From Stercorarius parasiticus (lineage: Eukaryota > Chordata > Aves > Charadriiformes > Stercorariidae), in assembly GCA_013396915.1 (NCBI GenBank), contig VWZL01002012.1:682001-746000 (forward strand): a stretch of DNA of 64,000 nt, in the 5' to 3' direction. Each line of letters starts with the position of its first letter. The stretch's first letter is position 1. Of this stretch, positions 34,878 to 49,198 are shown piece after piece. The notes under the pieces are model-generated. The model ran no database searches. It had not been told where the DNA came from and worked only from the letters and a program-made list of their open reading frames with translations. A program made the position numbers and the translations under genes.

Positions 34878-37800
34878 CAGGCCAGAACATTTATCAGCAG
34901 ACTCCATTTCAATAACACAATACCTGTGGGTAAGTCTGTAAGAGAAGAGAGGTCACTGGAGACATTTATTCCCAGGCAGTTCTGCTAATCACACACAGCA
35001 TAAGACCTCAGGAATCTTAATAGCATGGTCCAAATGGGCTTCAGGTATTTGTGGAGTCTGGGTAGCCAACGGCAATTTGGTGTTGAAGGGAGTCCACTGT
35101 AAGTATTTTGAAAAAATCAAGGTTTTTCACCAAAACATCAGATCACTATCAGAATCTCTAAAAAGCCAGAAGACTATTGTTCCACTTTTTTTTTTTTCTC
35201 TGCACCTGAGTGAATACTAGGAATTCAGTAGCTGGTAGAGGGTGGAAAGACCATGTTTCTGAAAAAGAAAGGCTATAGGTAAGCTCAAGGTAGGCTCTGA
35301 CTGTCCTTGCAATCTCTATGCCAAGAACAGGGGCACTGAAGTTGTTGCCAGAGTTACGTGTGTGCAAGCCAAGTGGATCAGGAGGGCCACTTTGGAAGAG
35401 TTATTGTCAGAGGTGTCTGTTAAATCTCATACTGTTCAGCCCACACAGTCACATTTTCAAGATGAGCAAAATTACTAATAACTTCTGCCCAGGCAACAGG
35501 GTCTTCTAAGCCACGGGCTGATTTTGCATTCCAAACCTTGGAAATCAAGTTTAAATTGTTTGTGCAGACCCTAGCACAGCAAACACCAGCCTATGATCTG
35601 GTTCTTATGTGCAGTGGTGTTGTGGAAGGCCAGATATCCATGTCAAAAATTAACTTTATTTCCTACTGAAAAGCCTTGTCATCGCCTTGTCCATATTTGG
35701 GCACTGAAAAGATTTTTGTTTGTGTCAGTCAGGGGTGGCCCTTTGGAATGCACACAACTCTCACCAGATTATTCACCGAGGCTGCCAGTTATTTCAGTTT
35801 GCAGACCACCTTAGTTACCCTTTTAAATATTGCATCTCTCATTATCACAATCTTTAAACCCTATTGAAGTCATCGTGATTATTTCCTAGAGTCTGTTTCT
35901 CCTGTATTAACATGACTAGTCCAAGTATATTAAACAATTTCCCTTTAATATTCCAGCCTGAATATCAGTATTTGAGGAACAAACAGGTCATCTTACGGAT
36001 ATAAGTTGTTGGTGCGCAGAAGGCATTTTATTTCTTATTCTCTTTGGTATTTTAACAAGGTTAATCAACTTAATTCCACGTTCTCTTGTGAGACTTTGCC
36101 TTCTGGGTAAAGAACATCCTTTACCTCCCCTTCTCCCCCTTTTCCCAAACAGTCTTCTGCTGTGCTGAGAAGGTGGAATGTATAGGTGATATCCCTTTCA
36201 GAAAATATATCCATAATATATTACAAGTATTGTCATTATGATGTATTAATGCAATGCATCATCAGAGAGCTGTCAGGGTGAAGATTTATTACTCTGAAAT
36301 AAGTTATGGTGAGACACCGGGGAACGGGTTGACAGAATTTTTGTTTATTTTTCTAAATTAAGGACTTTTAAAGTAAGTTTAAAAATCTCTTACCTTCATG
36401 AAGTAGTAGGGGTGGGAGAGTCACAGAAAAGAGGACTTGAATCAAAAACTCCAGTAGGGCTCTGGAGACCTCATAGAATAAGAATGTAATATTTTTTCCC
36501 CCAGGTAGTTTCCATAAGGTCTGCAAAGTTTAGGTTTCCAGCTTACATGAGAGCTACAGTGGACAGTCAAAGTCATTTTAATCAACCCAAAGTGGACTTG
36601 AGTGTTTCTCCTTTAAAGGAAAACAGAGTCTCCAAAACATGAAGACTTGGGCTAAAAAAGGCAAACCGGGCTAAAAACGGTCCAAAAAAAATTGCGTTTT
36701 AGTACAAAAGGCTATTCCCTTTTCCAGGTATGTCCAGTGGACTTATCCTAAACATGATAAAACTGCAGTGAAATCAGTGAGAGCTTTTCAGCAGGTTTGC
36801 ACAGACTTTGGATCAAGCCCCTTCCCTGCCTCCTGTGGTGAAGCCATGAAACTTGGCACATTTATAGCATTGTAACATAAAGCCATCTGTGTACAAGTAC
36901 AAACTTTTCCTTATTGCCAAAGTGCTTAATGTAATTACAATCAGGCTTGCTTCTCTTCTGCTCTGCTCATACATATGCTGGGATGGATGAAAACTTGCAC
37001 TGGTGAAGAATCCCACAGCATCTGAGTTTGCGTGCTGCGTACAGCAGCGTACATTGCTAACCTTGTAAATCTTAGGCACTTTCGCATTTTAAGGAACACA
37101 CATAACATTACAGACTGTCTTATGGGGAAACTGGTCACAGAAATATGCCAAAAAGTTCAGCCTGGATTCTTTTCTTGATAACTACAAAACACACCCGACT
37201 GAGGAGCTCAGTTGCCCTCGCTTCCCTGTATAGTCGATGAGGAGTCAGAGGTGTCAGAGTTTGGGTACCTAAGATGGAAACTCCCTTCAGGAGGTGACTT
37301 TTAGTCTGTGATGGCTAGAAAATGAACATGGGGCTCCTATTCACCTTGTTGACCACCTAAAGAAGGTTGTATTAATCCTCAGTGTCAGTTCCCCAGGCTG
37401 TCCCTGTCCATAAGCAGCTTCAAAGTGGTTGTTTCATCTTATGATTCCCTCTTTCTGTTGGCTTCAGCTATTTCCAAAAGCAATGTTATCCCATGCCATT
37501 TATTGTATCCTTGCATTTCCTGCATCATGGGAATTTGCACGCAGTTTCTTTAATACAGAATATAATATTGGTCAGTGCAAGTTAAATATCAAGGTTGCTT
37601 ATAGGTTAATGAATGCACCGTGTTTGCTGCTGACTGACGTAATTATGGATAGGTGGGACACTGAACTTGACCCTACAGCCCGTAGACATGTACTTGACTT
37701 TATCAGCGGGGATGGTATATTCAAAAGGAATATTAACATTAAAAAGAAACACATGCAGTGGATGAATTTGCAGGAGCATGGAGTAAGTTTTTCAGAAAAA

Positions 37801-40800
37801 AAAATTGCTGGAGGCGAAGGGTGGTTATGTCAGAAAAGTCTACAAATTTCTCTTCCTGAAGGAAAATAATGATAAGCTGCTTAATTTTGGCCAATATTAG
37901 GAAGATGGTTTAATTAATTACCTAAAATGTAGGTGTGAAATGAGTGCAAAGTTATGCAGATTACCCAAAGTCCTTTATAAACTGTGCTGTTATCAGTCTA
38001 GGAAAAACCTTTCCTCCTCCATAAACTTCAGAATGGTTTGATCATGTATAGTGATATACATTGGCTCAAGCCAAATTTGTTTTGAGATATTCTCAGAAAT
38101 GGGTATATACAGATGCTTAGAAAGCACCTGCACCTGTTTCTGCACATAGAGAAAGCTCCAACAGGCTGTGTAGATACATGCTTATGGTTGAAAATGTATT
38201 AGTGTCTATGGACACTATATATCCATCTCAAATATAGCAGGGATTTTAAGAAGGGCACAATTTTTTTTTTTTCAATTGTTGTAACTAGTCAAAAAATTTC
38301 TTAGCATGTGCTTGTCATCAACTAATCTGCTTCATGGAAGAAGATGGGTCTGGTCCTCTCTAGTGTCAGATGGATGAGCTTGTAGGATCACCTTACAAAA
38401 CATGGTAATTGAGGGAAGATTTGTGTTGGGATCTATAGTCTGCTGACAATAGTTTCTTTCCTAATTTTGTGATGACAAAGGAAAGAACTTCTGACCCGTG
38501 CTGCCAGTGTTAAGAGGCAAATAAGTCTTTTTATTTGAAGGTTTCTATGGAAGGTTGTCACATACACTACAAATCAGAAGTTTAAGCACTTGTGTTGCAC
38601 AGAGGCTGCAGTTACGAGCGTTTTGCCCAAACTCCTGTCCTCTCTATGAGTAGGGTTTCACTCACATTTAGTATCTGTGGTGGTTGCTGCTCAGATCACC
38701 ATTTAACGCAGTCTTAGGTCAGTAGGTTTTAAAGGAGGTAAAACATCTTGGAGAGACCATATGAAATCTATCATGGCAAACCACTGATAACTCCACATCT
38801 ATTAGCTTCAATTAAGTATTTCCATGGGGAACTGTGGAACTGTTTAAAGTCATGATGACACATACACACGCTTTGTTCCATCCAAAGAAATGATCTGTTT
38901 TCCAGATTTCCAAATAGCCAAGCTATTTTGTTATTGTTTTTTTTCTTTCCTCCTTTTAAAAGAAATAATTTATAAGAATTTATCTTGGGCTTGCTACAGA
39001 TTTAAAAGGAGAAAAAGATTTCTTCTGTCCGACTTTTAAATTATATGCATGACCAAAGATAAATATGTTTTTTATTTATAACTGTGGATAGATGCCAAAC
39101 AAAGCCTTTCATATGACGCATCGCTGCTGTAGTGGAGAAGTACTTAAAACAGTTCCAGTCAAGTTAGGCCCCAAGACTTTTCATGCAACTTCATGCAAAA
39201 TGGTTAAGACCTTTCATTTATTATTTTTTTTTTCCTTTTCTTTTGAACATCTTCAAAGGTTACAAGTGCAACATGCTTAGAGGATGCCAGGCTTCTTCCT
39301 GTTGAGCTGAGATGGTCTGAAAACCACATTGAAACATGGGAAACTGCAGCTACCACAGATTGCAGATGAGGGTTTGGGGGTTTTTGCAGGCTGTAGATCT
39401 CTCCTGCCCCTCCCCGCGTGGTTGGTAACAGTTGGATGAAGGTTATGGATGGAGGCTGGCAAAGCAAAGGACTGGCGTGCTGTTATGAGACTGGGATGAA
39501 TGGACTTTGACAACACTGCTGAATAGGAATACTTGTGGAGCTAATACAAACAATTTGTAATTGTCAGAGCTGAAAAGTAAAAACATGATTATAAACTGTG
39601 CCTAGGATCAGCTTATGTCAGCTTTAAATGATTTAAAAGTCTAGTGTCTGGAGCTGCATCTTACTTGCCTGTAAAACTCCTTAAAGAAGACTTACATAAC
39701 CGAATAAGCATGTCTCTCCCTTCTTGTGTATTTATTGTGAAAAGTAGCCCTTTGTCTAGCTGACAGGAGACAGGTTTTTAGGACAGATGTGAAACAAAGC
39801 CTTGCAGATAAATCAGAAGATACGGAATTTCTCAATTTAAATAGAATGAGACAATTGCCTGGTAACAGTAACTCCTTTAGAAACTATTGGTTGTCCTTGT
39901 TTTATGCAAGGAGAGGCTCTGAATAGTTAGGTGCTGGTGCACCTTGGTCACCTGGTGGCTTTGTGCTGTGCCAGGCTTGGAAACTGTTTCAGCATGGATG
40001 TGAAGAAAGTCTGTAAAGGATGCAGACTTCTCCGTGAAAGGGAAGGAGCATAAGAAAGCGTCCTCTGTTACCTAGAGCCTACCATCATTACGCCTGACCC
40101 TAGCTCATTATCCCTTGATACCTGGCGCAGACGATGACCTTTGATGACACTGCACAACAGAATGCAAAGGAGATGCCTGCCTTTTAATTTTGTCTCTGGA
40201 ATGTCAAACGTGGTAGCTTCTTCCCCACGCTGTGTCCAGCCTTCCTTTACTCAAACACATGTACAAAAATTCAAATGCTGCTAAATACTACTAAGCAATA
40301 CTATTTAGGTACTAGGTTACATTTCTAATTTTGCTAGGAGCACCTCTGTCTTCCCATCACCTAGGAGCCTGGAGTAGGCTGGAAGCAACTAATCTACCAT
40401 GTAATGAGATAGGTTCCTGTTGACACAAGTCAAGGGCAAAACTATTAAGTCATTAAGGCTAATGTTGTAACATTCTGATACAGAGGCATGGCCTGGGCCT
40501 TTCAGATTGTACCTCTGACCTTTGAGGATTAAGTTTCTTCGCAGCTTATTTTTGGTACTCAAAAATCTGTCTTTTTTTCCTGCTGCTTCACATGGACTGA
40601 TTTTTGGCCCTGTGCTAGGTACAGCCGGCAGCTTCTGCAGTCTTGATTTGTCCCAGTTTTATCAGAGGAACTAAGGACAGAAAAGAAGTCACATTCTTAA
40701 TCCCACAATGCCAAGAGTACATCACATATTCCTTTGCTTAGCACTTCCCGTCTGACAGCGTGGCCCAGGGGGCTGCTGGTAGAGTTGGGGAAATAGAGGT

Positions 40801-41793
40801 GGCTCGCAGGATTCTTCCACAAAGTAGAGAAAGTGAGGATTCCTTAAACCAATAAAGATGTCATTTAAATACATAAAATGTAAACGTGTCTTACTATGGC
40901 CCTGTGATATTTTGGTAAAGTAACTTTTCTCAAATCTAACGGTTTTTGCCAATAACCAGACGATTATTTCAACCATTGTATCCTCCAGCACAGCAGCAGG
41001 TCTGCACTTGTTTCACTTTCATTGTGTGGGCAAGGGAAGTGCAGTGGGGCTCCAGACTTTATCTTGCTGTCATACTTACTGTCTCTCAAGATGGGTTCAC
41101 TTAATGGTGAATTTGTAGACTTGTTTAGCTCTGAAATTTTTGGTTTAATGCTTTTCCTTTTCTGAGGCGCTCTCTGAAATAAGGAGCCAAGAAATATTCT
41201 CACTTGGACCCATGCTGGGTTGTGTCTCCGTTTCCCGTCACTCTGAAGGCATAAGAAAGAGCATAAGAAATTGTCACATTCTCCAGGTGAGATCAGCCTT
41301 ACCAACAGGTAAGCCTCATGGCCTTCATTTGTAATGAACCAGTTTTCAGTTTCAAGATGCACGAGGAAACCAAATCAAAAGACACCCCAAACTGTTGTCT
41401 AAGTCCTATGTCTGAAACTTCTGACCAAAACGTTTTAGGCCATATAGAGAGGCTGAGAACATGCATCAAGGCCTGAGTGACATTGTCAAAGCTGCTCACA
41501 GTAAGTCATTATTTAACAAGGAAGGCTCACATTATATGATACTTTTGTTCGTTATATAGGAATGTATTCCATAATGTGGAGTGTTCGCCAAAAAAAATAT
41601 CTGAGAATGTTTTGAATTTCATTTGTAAGTTGTTTTTAAGTCTTACCTTGCTTGTGCATTTCACTTGTCCTTTTGGACTGCTGGAAAGGGTCCTCTCTTG
41701 AGGAAGAATTAGCAGACCATTCTTTAAAAAGGACATATGGGAAGCCAGGCATCCGATGAGCTTATGGCAATAAGCTGTGGAATGCTATATTTC

Positions 41794-41925
41794 ATTAATT
41801 TCTGGTTTATTTTATTTTTGCGTTCAGTGTTTTTAAATATGATTACGATGAGGAAATTAATGAATTTCTGTTTTATTTTATTTTATTTTTGCATTCAGCA
41901 ACTTTAAATACAACAGTGATGGGGA
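41794..41925. repeat. Imperfect tandem duplication (about 61-70 bp units)
   Basis: Unit 1 (41794-41854) and unit 2 (41856-41925) share ATTAAT..ATTTCTG, a TTTTATTTTATTTTTGC run, ATTCAG, TTTAAATA and a GATG-GGA ending. Unit 2 has an extra TTTTA unit. Confidence 0.8.
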
Positions 41926-44900
41926 AAGGGAAGTTGCAGTAAAAAAGATTTTGCTCTTAAGACTGAATGTGCCAAGGTAGGTCTGGAACGGATGCTCGTG
42001 GCTGAATTAATAAACTCTGGCTGTAGAGGTTTCGAACGTGAATTCTGACAGACCCTTCCTTATGACAATACTAGTGGGAGTCACAATAATATCATCTGCT
42101 GCTGAACATCGCTAGCATGCGAGCACTATTGTGCCAAAGGTTAATATGCCAGTTTTATTTCCTTCTCTCTACAGCTATAATTTAAACGAGTTGCACACTT
42201 AAGTGATGTTATATGCATAGGGTTTTGCATTAAGTTTGCTATGTCAGATTTGTTTATAAAAATCATATTTTGAACCACTTGCCCAGGGGCTCTGTTCTGG
42301 GGAGCTGCAAGCTGATTTCTTTTAAAGAGGTAGTTTTCATTTTCCATCAACTTTCAATAGAGATTTTGGAGCTCAGAACAGGGAGCTCAGCTTTAAAATT
42401 AGCACTTGCCCAGGTTTACAATTAGGTTTAATTACTTAGCAACAGAGAGTTTAATCTGGTTTTACATGTGTGCCACATGACCCTTTCCATACCTTACTGG
42501 GATTGCAAGGGCCCCCTGCCTCTCTTGGGGAAAATTGCTTCCCAACATTTTGGAGACCGTTTACAATGTTTTTGTTCCTACGCTGCAATGCTAATGTTGC
42601 CCATAAACCTAATAGTCACACAGTAGTTAATAAGGGGCAGAAAGTTTTATAGTCTTTTCCGCAGTTGTTAAAATCCTGCTACTGTAATTTAGTCCTAGCC
42701 ACACAAACCCTATCAGTTGTGAAAAATAAGATACTCTATATTGGTGTATTCGTGGAAACCAATGGAAGAGAGGACCTCTCCTGAGCATCTCACTGAACGT
42801 AATGAACTTGGGGATTATTTAAATTGCTTGGCTTGTAATTTAAACACTCGAGGGCTCGCCAGCAGTGTACCTTCAGGATTTGTGGCTTTTCTTAAAAAAA
42901 ATCATTTTGGATTTTTTTTCAGAATCCATTGCAATTAGTGGCACTATGGCAAAGGATGATTTATCAAATTGCCTTTCAGTTACAGAAAATAGAATCCATT
43001 AATGACGTTGCAAACATATTTTTAGTCAGGTTTGGCAAGAATAATTTTCTGTCTCTCTTTCTATGTTGTATTATGTAAATGAAGAACATTGCTAGGGTAC
43101 CAGCTGAATCGTCCTTTCTGCCACTGTAGACCTTCAGAATGGATTTGACCTTCTCCTGCTAGAAGAGATGCTGATATTCATGACCACACCAGTGGAAATG
43201 AGGTACTTCTCAAAGTTAGTAAGATTTCTAGAATCAAACCTGAACTGAAATGGGCTCAAATGTAATTGGGGATTGACTGCCAGTACCTGTTGGGTACACG
43301 CTTACTCCAGTTCCTTAACCACATCGCCAGGGAGCGGGAAAGGCTGGAGTGGTCACTGGAGTTAGTGGCAGCTCTGAAACAGCTCTGAAAAGGAACCGAT
43401 TGCAAATTTCTCTAAAAAAGAACTTTCTGTTAATCAGCCTCTGCTAATAGCTAAACAGTTACATTAAAGAAATGAAATAAAATAAAATTGCTGCCATCTT
43501 TCATTCAGAATATTTTTCTCAGAAGGTGCCTGTTCTACTAGTGCATGGAAAACTAGTGTAGAGATTATTACGCCATAGTGAAGAGTGGTGGGGGAGAGGA
43601 ATAAGCAAAAGCTTATTTATTTCAAAATTGGAATCTATGGACACCGTGAGCTCTTACGCGCAATGATACTGCGTGCTGTCTGAAAGGGCAGAGTTCTAAT
43701 TACTTGGCTGCCATAATCGTACTTCAGTGCTTAAGATGTTCTGATATCCTTTAGATTTCATCTTCCGCCTGTGTTGCCTAGTATTGCAATAATTTGTTCT
43801 GAGCTTTCTGTAACATTTCTAAAATGCATTTTTTCACAGATTAACAGCACATACTTTTCTACTTATATCTTATCATTGTTTTCCCCTGCCATTCCTGAGA
43901 AGAAGGTTATGGGCTATCTCGGATGAGCTCGGCACTACTGACACATTGGGGTTTGCGTCCTCTGAAAATTGGGTGCAGTCAATGGAATAGAAATCTGTGG
44001 GCTTGGTGTTGAATTTAGTGGGACTTTTGAATGCAGGGAACAGATAGTTTAAAAATGATAGAAGTGAAGGGTGTGTTATGTCTGTGGCGGGTGGACACTT
44101 CAACGAGAAGTGTCCGTCAACAGGGATAGAGCTCCACACTTAACTCCCCTGGGCGCTGTGCCGAAGCGTTACCCAAAGACAGCACAATTACACTGCCACC
44201 CTACTATAATAGAAGTCTAAAAAGGAAATGGTACTGTTCACTGAGTAATTTCTGACCCGTTGCATGATTACACTACTGGACTCATTTTGAAGCACATATA
44301 TGGGAGTACCCTTGTAATTATCTGTCTAAAAATACAGCACTGCCATTTCTGGGTTGGTTTTTGAAGGGTGGTTGCATAAAACTTTATCAAGATTTTTAAT
44401 ACACTGTGCCGTGCTCTTCTTGGGCTGGACTGTTAGTGGGAAAATGAACTCAGCAATGCGATGGTTGCAATGCCTTCCATCTCTGGCAGGCTCAGTGCTC
44501 TGTGTGTGATTCTGAAATTCCCATAGCTGTCAGGCTTGATGCTGATGCAGTGGGAAGGGGTAGGAAGGAGAAGCAGGTCCCTGTGCCAGCCCCTTCCCAC
44601 CAAGCCTGGCTTCCTTACTCCTCGGGGCTTTACGCACCTGGTCTGGTCCCTAATTATTTTCTGCTTAACCACAGGGGTAAGCCAGAACATCCTCCCTGTT
44701 GTCTTGAACAAGCTGGTGGGGAGAGCAGAGGAGTAACTCCTTCCCCAAGATGCTCCTGGATACCCTATGAATATATACAACCTTTTGGTATAGGTTTGCC
44801 CCAAAGGTAGAGTCTGCTGCTGTCTGACAGGCTGCTCTTAAGAAGTCAAGTGCTGCTCTGGAAAATAGACTTGTCTTCATGCGGTAAGTTTGTTCTCCTA

Positions 44901-45117
44901 AACCTTGATCCCAAAACCACTGAAATCAACAGTGTTTTGAAGTCAATTTCCAGTTATTTCCATGCTCTGGAGATTAGATTTCACTGCCTTTTCAACCCTG
45001 GATCTGAACAATTCCTGACCACCTCAGTCTGGCTCTTTTTTTCTCTACTGTGGGAAAAAGAAGATGCTATTTAACATGATGAGGTCTAAATAACTGGGCA
45101 GTGTGCATGGAAACTAC
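41926..45117. other. Unassigned non-coding stretch
   Basis: No gene is recognised. At 44905-44955 the sequence TTGATCCCAAAACCACTGAA... with a second GAAGTCAAT resembles the old amniote repeat in which GAAGTCAATGG and its complement form a palindrome. Confidence 0.5.
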
Positions 45118-45220
45118 AGCACTATTGTTAGCCCCATTTCACAGACAAGGAAGCTGTATCTGAAATGATACCTCCAAATTGCAGCAAAGCCGAGAATAGA
45201 ATGCAAGTTTCGTTCTGTAG
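45118..45220 (+). mobile_element. MIR-like SINE fragment
   Basis: The segment GCCCCATTTCACAGACAAGG followed by AAGCTG, and then GCAAAGCCGAGAATAGAATGCAAG, follows the order and spacing of the MIR core and 3' part (cccattttacagatgaggaaactg ... gagccgggattcgaaccc). About 100 bp of an ancient, inactive tRNA-derived SINE. The match is from memory of the family pattern; a repeat-library alignment is needed to confirm it. Confidence 0.6.
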
Positions 45221-48200
45221 ATACCCTCGTACAAGGAAATATTTCAGCAAATATTTGCAGTTATTTCCACACATCTTGCCTTATCCTTAGTCACTTGCAA
45301 ATGCAGCCGTGAACTGGAAATGCTTCGTGTTCATTTTCCTATTGCATTACTTTTCTTTCATTTTCTTTCCTTTGTTAGTTGCAGTCATTAACAGTTTGTG
45401 AATAAATCAATTGTGGGTAAAAATATACTAATAAGTAATTGAGCCTTTTTATTCTCAGGCTGATTGAGGTACAATACTACAGAGAAAATGGTATTTTCAA
45501 ACTGAAATGGGATTTTTTTTTTCCAAAACTGAACTGACTCACAAGCCTCAACCCTCATAACTTTGACTAGGAATTAGGCTCCTTAAAAAAGAGACTGAGA
45601 CCCTTTGCCGGTTTTCCATTACTGAGGAGGTATCCTTAGTTCAGCAACCAGGCAGGGAAGGCAGTTGCAGAGCTACATTGTAGGTGACACTTTGGAATCG
45701 TAGTTTTTTCGGTATTTATCAACCGCTGTATTTTCAGCTTGAAGGTACCAATGTTTTTGTGTCGCCTAATAAATTACAGAATGTTTACATGCAATTAGGT
45801 ATGTGCCTACGGAGGAGAAGACACTGGGAAACAGGATTTTCCAGAGGCAGTAGCTAGTTCAGAGGCCCAGAGCCACTGCAGTAGCTGTTGTCAGGGAGGA
45901 CTGAGTGGCAGTTCTAATTACCAGTGTCTGCACAGGTTTCTCATAGGAAGATACAAGCTGTCACGATCCCTTGCCAATCACATGAGAACTGACCTAGGGA
46001 GAACAGCAACTGAAGGTGAGTGTACATGTCCAATAAATTCAGTCCCCACTGCATTAGCTTATTTTTAGGATTGTCCTGAAAAGACATTCAGCCTGTATCA
46101 TAAAACCTTCAACTGAGCAGAAAATATACAGAATGATGATGACTTTAAATTTGGGTTCATGCCCTCTGGGGCATGAATTCATAGTACTTCGGATATGATT
46201 TGATAATGTACTGAATGCTGAAGGAACGCAGAATCTCTAGATGAGTTCATAAAGACAGAGCATTTATGCAATGGCGGTGCTCTCCTAATCAAAGGAAGCA
46301 AAAGAAATTTTAATCTTAATTTTACTGGAAACATTATTCTTAATTTGCAATGAAACTGCGCTTCCTATATAAGATAGTTCTCAGAAATAGGATGTTTAAA
46401 GTTAGGGCATAAATTTATGCATGCAACGTCTATGCCGTTTTCTGATTTTTCACCTTCTTCCGTTGAATGTATTAGAGACTTGTTCTTGAACATAGTTTAG
46501 ACAATACATGTGTCACAAGCAATGATGAATCAAAGAAAGAAAGCATCCAGAAAGGGAAGCTAACTAGACAGGTAGACCCTCATCAGCATCACATTCTGCT
46601 CCGTAGCTACAATAACAATAATTGAGTCAGACACATGGATTTTAAGTGCCTCTTAAAGAGGAAAGTTAGGAAGAGACACTGTGGAAAGAAAATTATATAC
46701 TGAAATGTGGCATCTCGGTTTTGCAGCTGCCAACCTTGTTCTGTCAGTAGCCACAGCTGTTGCCTTTTCTTCTAAACTTAGCAGGCGATGGGTAAAACTA
46801 AAGCGAAGCAGGGCAGGCCTTTCAGCTGGTAAGGAGGTGTGGGTCCAAGTCCCTCAGTGTAATCAAAGGAAACCTTTAATTAGTTTTAACTCCTGAGAGA
46901 GAGGTATTTTATTTGTGTGGACAGAAGATGGTACCCAGGGAGATGTGGGCCTGCCTCATGGGGATGGATGCGCTCTCGGGCTGCTCCATGGCAGCCCTTC
47001 TCGCACCAGTTAGGTTTTTTCTAGTTTTGCTGTTTTGCTGCTTGCATTTCGTCCATTTTGGGTGGCAAGCTTCCTCAGTGTCAACTTTCCCAATGGCTGA
47101 AGGGGAATATTGTCCAAAAAAGGAGGAAATCTAGTCTCTGGTTCTGCTGCTGATTAAATATGGTCTTTTAGCATGTGATCCTCAACCCCAAAGTCAAACC
47201 TGGTGGATTTCAGATCTGGAGTGATGAAAAGTACGGGCTTGTTACAGCAGAACTTGATGCCATTGGTGCCAGTTTTCAGTAAGAGTCTTGCAATACTCTC
47301 ACTGAATTTGTGTGGGGTTTTTTATTTATTTTTTAAGTGTCAGCTTTGGATGGCATGAGACTAAGTACGAATATTAACTCCCTGTTTTTTTTCTTGCCCT
47401 TGGGGTTGCAGAAGAAAATGTGAAGACATGACCCAACGTGCAAAACAAAATGCAAAGACCAAAACAAATCATCCACCATTTGTGATTTTCTTTTTCAGTA
47501 TTTTTTTTTAAATGCAGTCTTACCCTTAAAAGCCAGTTCTCCGCTTTTTGATGTGCTGGCTTGGGAATTTTGAGTGCTTTGTCTCTCCATGTGACAGTCA
47601 CCTGCCAGTTACCCAGATGATTTGGGGAGGTGAACAAAATGCATGTGTAGATAACAGAAGACGTGTTTTCCCCTTAGTCCCATACTCTGTAGTAATCCTG
47701 GCCTTGGCATAAGGGCACGAAGGGTGTTTATGGTGCAGAGGACTGCTGATGTAGTATTGGAGGACTGTAAGAACACCAAACCTGGGGTGGTTTTGACCTA
47801 AAAGAAATAGTCCTGGGTCAGAGATACCTGCTGAATATCTTTTAGCTCAGAGGGATGCAGCTGGCTCCTTCCAGCACAGAAGCTGGGAGTGATTTAACGT
47901 GAGGTATGGGTTATCAGGAGAGAAGTGGGAATATAACTTAGCTGACAATATAGATACAGCCTGTACTTACCTTATGGGTGATCTTCACCGGGGGATCAAA
48001 TATTCTCAGCACCAAGCAGGATAATGCTCATTGATGCTGAACTATTGTATGAGCCACTGACTGCAAAGGAAAGAAGGTCCTAAAGAAACAGAGGAAATGT
48101 GGATGTTTGTGTCATATACAGAAAATTCATCCTGGCCTGCATGCCAGATGATATCCTTCCATCTGGTGAAGCTGAAGATGCTGAGAACCAGGATAGAAGG

Positions 48201-49169
48201 AAGGGGATCATACCCCAGTTAGAGCTAGCAAAATATGTAGTTGAATGAAATAAAATATTTCTTGAAAAATGATTGATGAAGACTAGAGCTCATAACTCCT
48301 GGGGTAATTTTGTCACTTTTATCTTCAGGGTGGAGATCACTACATGCCAGGCTGCATTCCTTCATAGCATCTGAATCATTCTTATTGTCTCCACAAGCTG
48401 AAAATGAGAAACAGACTGGCAGGAAAGTTAAAATTTTCAAGGTGGAAAGAGCAGGGAATAGCCTGTTTTTTATTTTTTTTTTTTTTTGGATTAAAAGTTC
48501 CTGTTGCATTTTTGCAGATAATAATACACTGGATTTTATGATTCCTCTATTTAAAACAAGACAAGAGTTTCCTATATTTTGAAGAGAAATAAGAGCACCT
48601 GAAAAAAGGGCTTACTCCAGTGCTGTCTACATCCAGCCTGGCTTTCTGTGAGCTGCACGGGGAAGAAATATTTCCAAGGCACCAGTGGTTGCCATATCCT
48701 GTATGCAAAAAGATTCCATAAATGTCTGAAAACAGATGGAATGCAACTTTGGAGGAATAAATGGATTTTTAATTTTCTGAACATTTTGGATTCCATCTGG
48801 TTGAAGTAACTAAGTGACCTAGTAGAATACTTTTACCTTTTCTTGTATAATAGATAGAAACACAGCTTGCATTGCTAGTGACTGACACATTCCCCATTAA
48901 TAGACGGGTTCAGCTTGCTTGTACGTTTGCTTACTTTTAACTCTTTTGACTGCATGATGAGGTATACCTGATGCACCTCTTCCTGCATGTCAAATCTAAA
49001 TGTTGGCCCTCCCTCAAGTCATGATTTGACCTTGCAGCCAGTAAGGAGGGATTCTGAACCATCTGCCTAAGCCCACCTGACAGCAGTGGGAGCCTAAAGA
49101 GATAACATGCCTTAGACTTATCTCCTTATTTTTTTTGCTGCAAGCATTGGCACATGTCGGAAAGAAAAA
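45221..49169. other. Unassigned non-coding stretch
   Basis: No gene is recognised. It contains the perfect hairpin at 46156-46177 and ordinary A/T runs. Open frames are at most 94 codons. Confidence 0.5.
46156..46177. repeat. Perfect 9-bp inverted repeat with 4-nt loop
   Basis: TTCATGCCC (46156-46164) and GGGCATGAA (46169-46177) around TCTG. GGGCATG/CATGCCC is a p53-half-site-like sequence, but a palindrome this short is not evidence of function. Confidence 0.85.
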
Positions 49170-49170
49170 A

Positions 49171-49198
49171 CAAAAAACAAAAAACAAAAAACAAAAAA
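49171..49198. repeat. (CAAAAAA)4 heptanucleotide repeat
   Basis: Four exact 7-bp units with C at 49171, 49178, 49185 and 49192, flanked by further A-rich sequence. It might derive from a poly-A tail, but no retroelement is recognised next to it. Confidence 0.95.

Larger units (their letters stand above)
32801..41793. other. Unassigned non-coding stretch
   Basis: No gene is recognised. Listed separately are the hairpins at 33266-33327 and 34850-34877. A minor perfect stem TAGTGTC-TATG-GACACTA lies at 38200-38217. A 146-codon frame (37429-37869) has no identifiable domain. Confidence 0.5.

Noticed and set aside
37429..37869. 146-codon plus-strand ORF
   Set aside because: No motif or family resemblance. 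The first half is ordinary AT-rich sequence that happens to lack stops.
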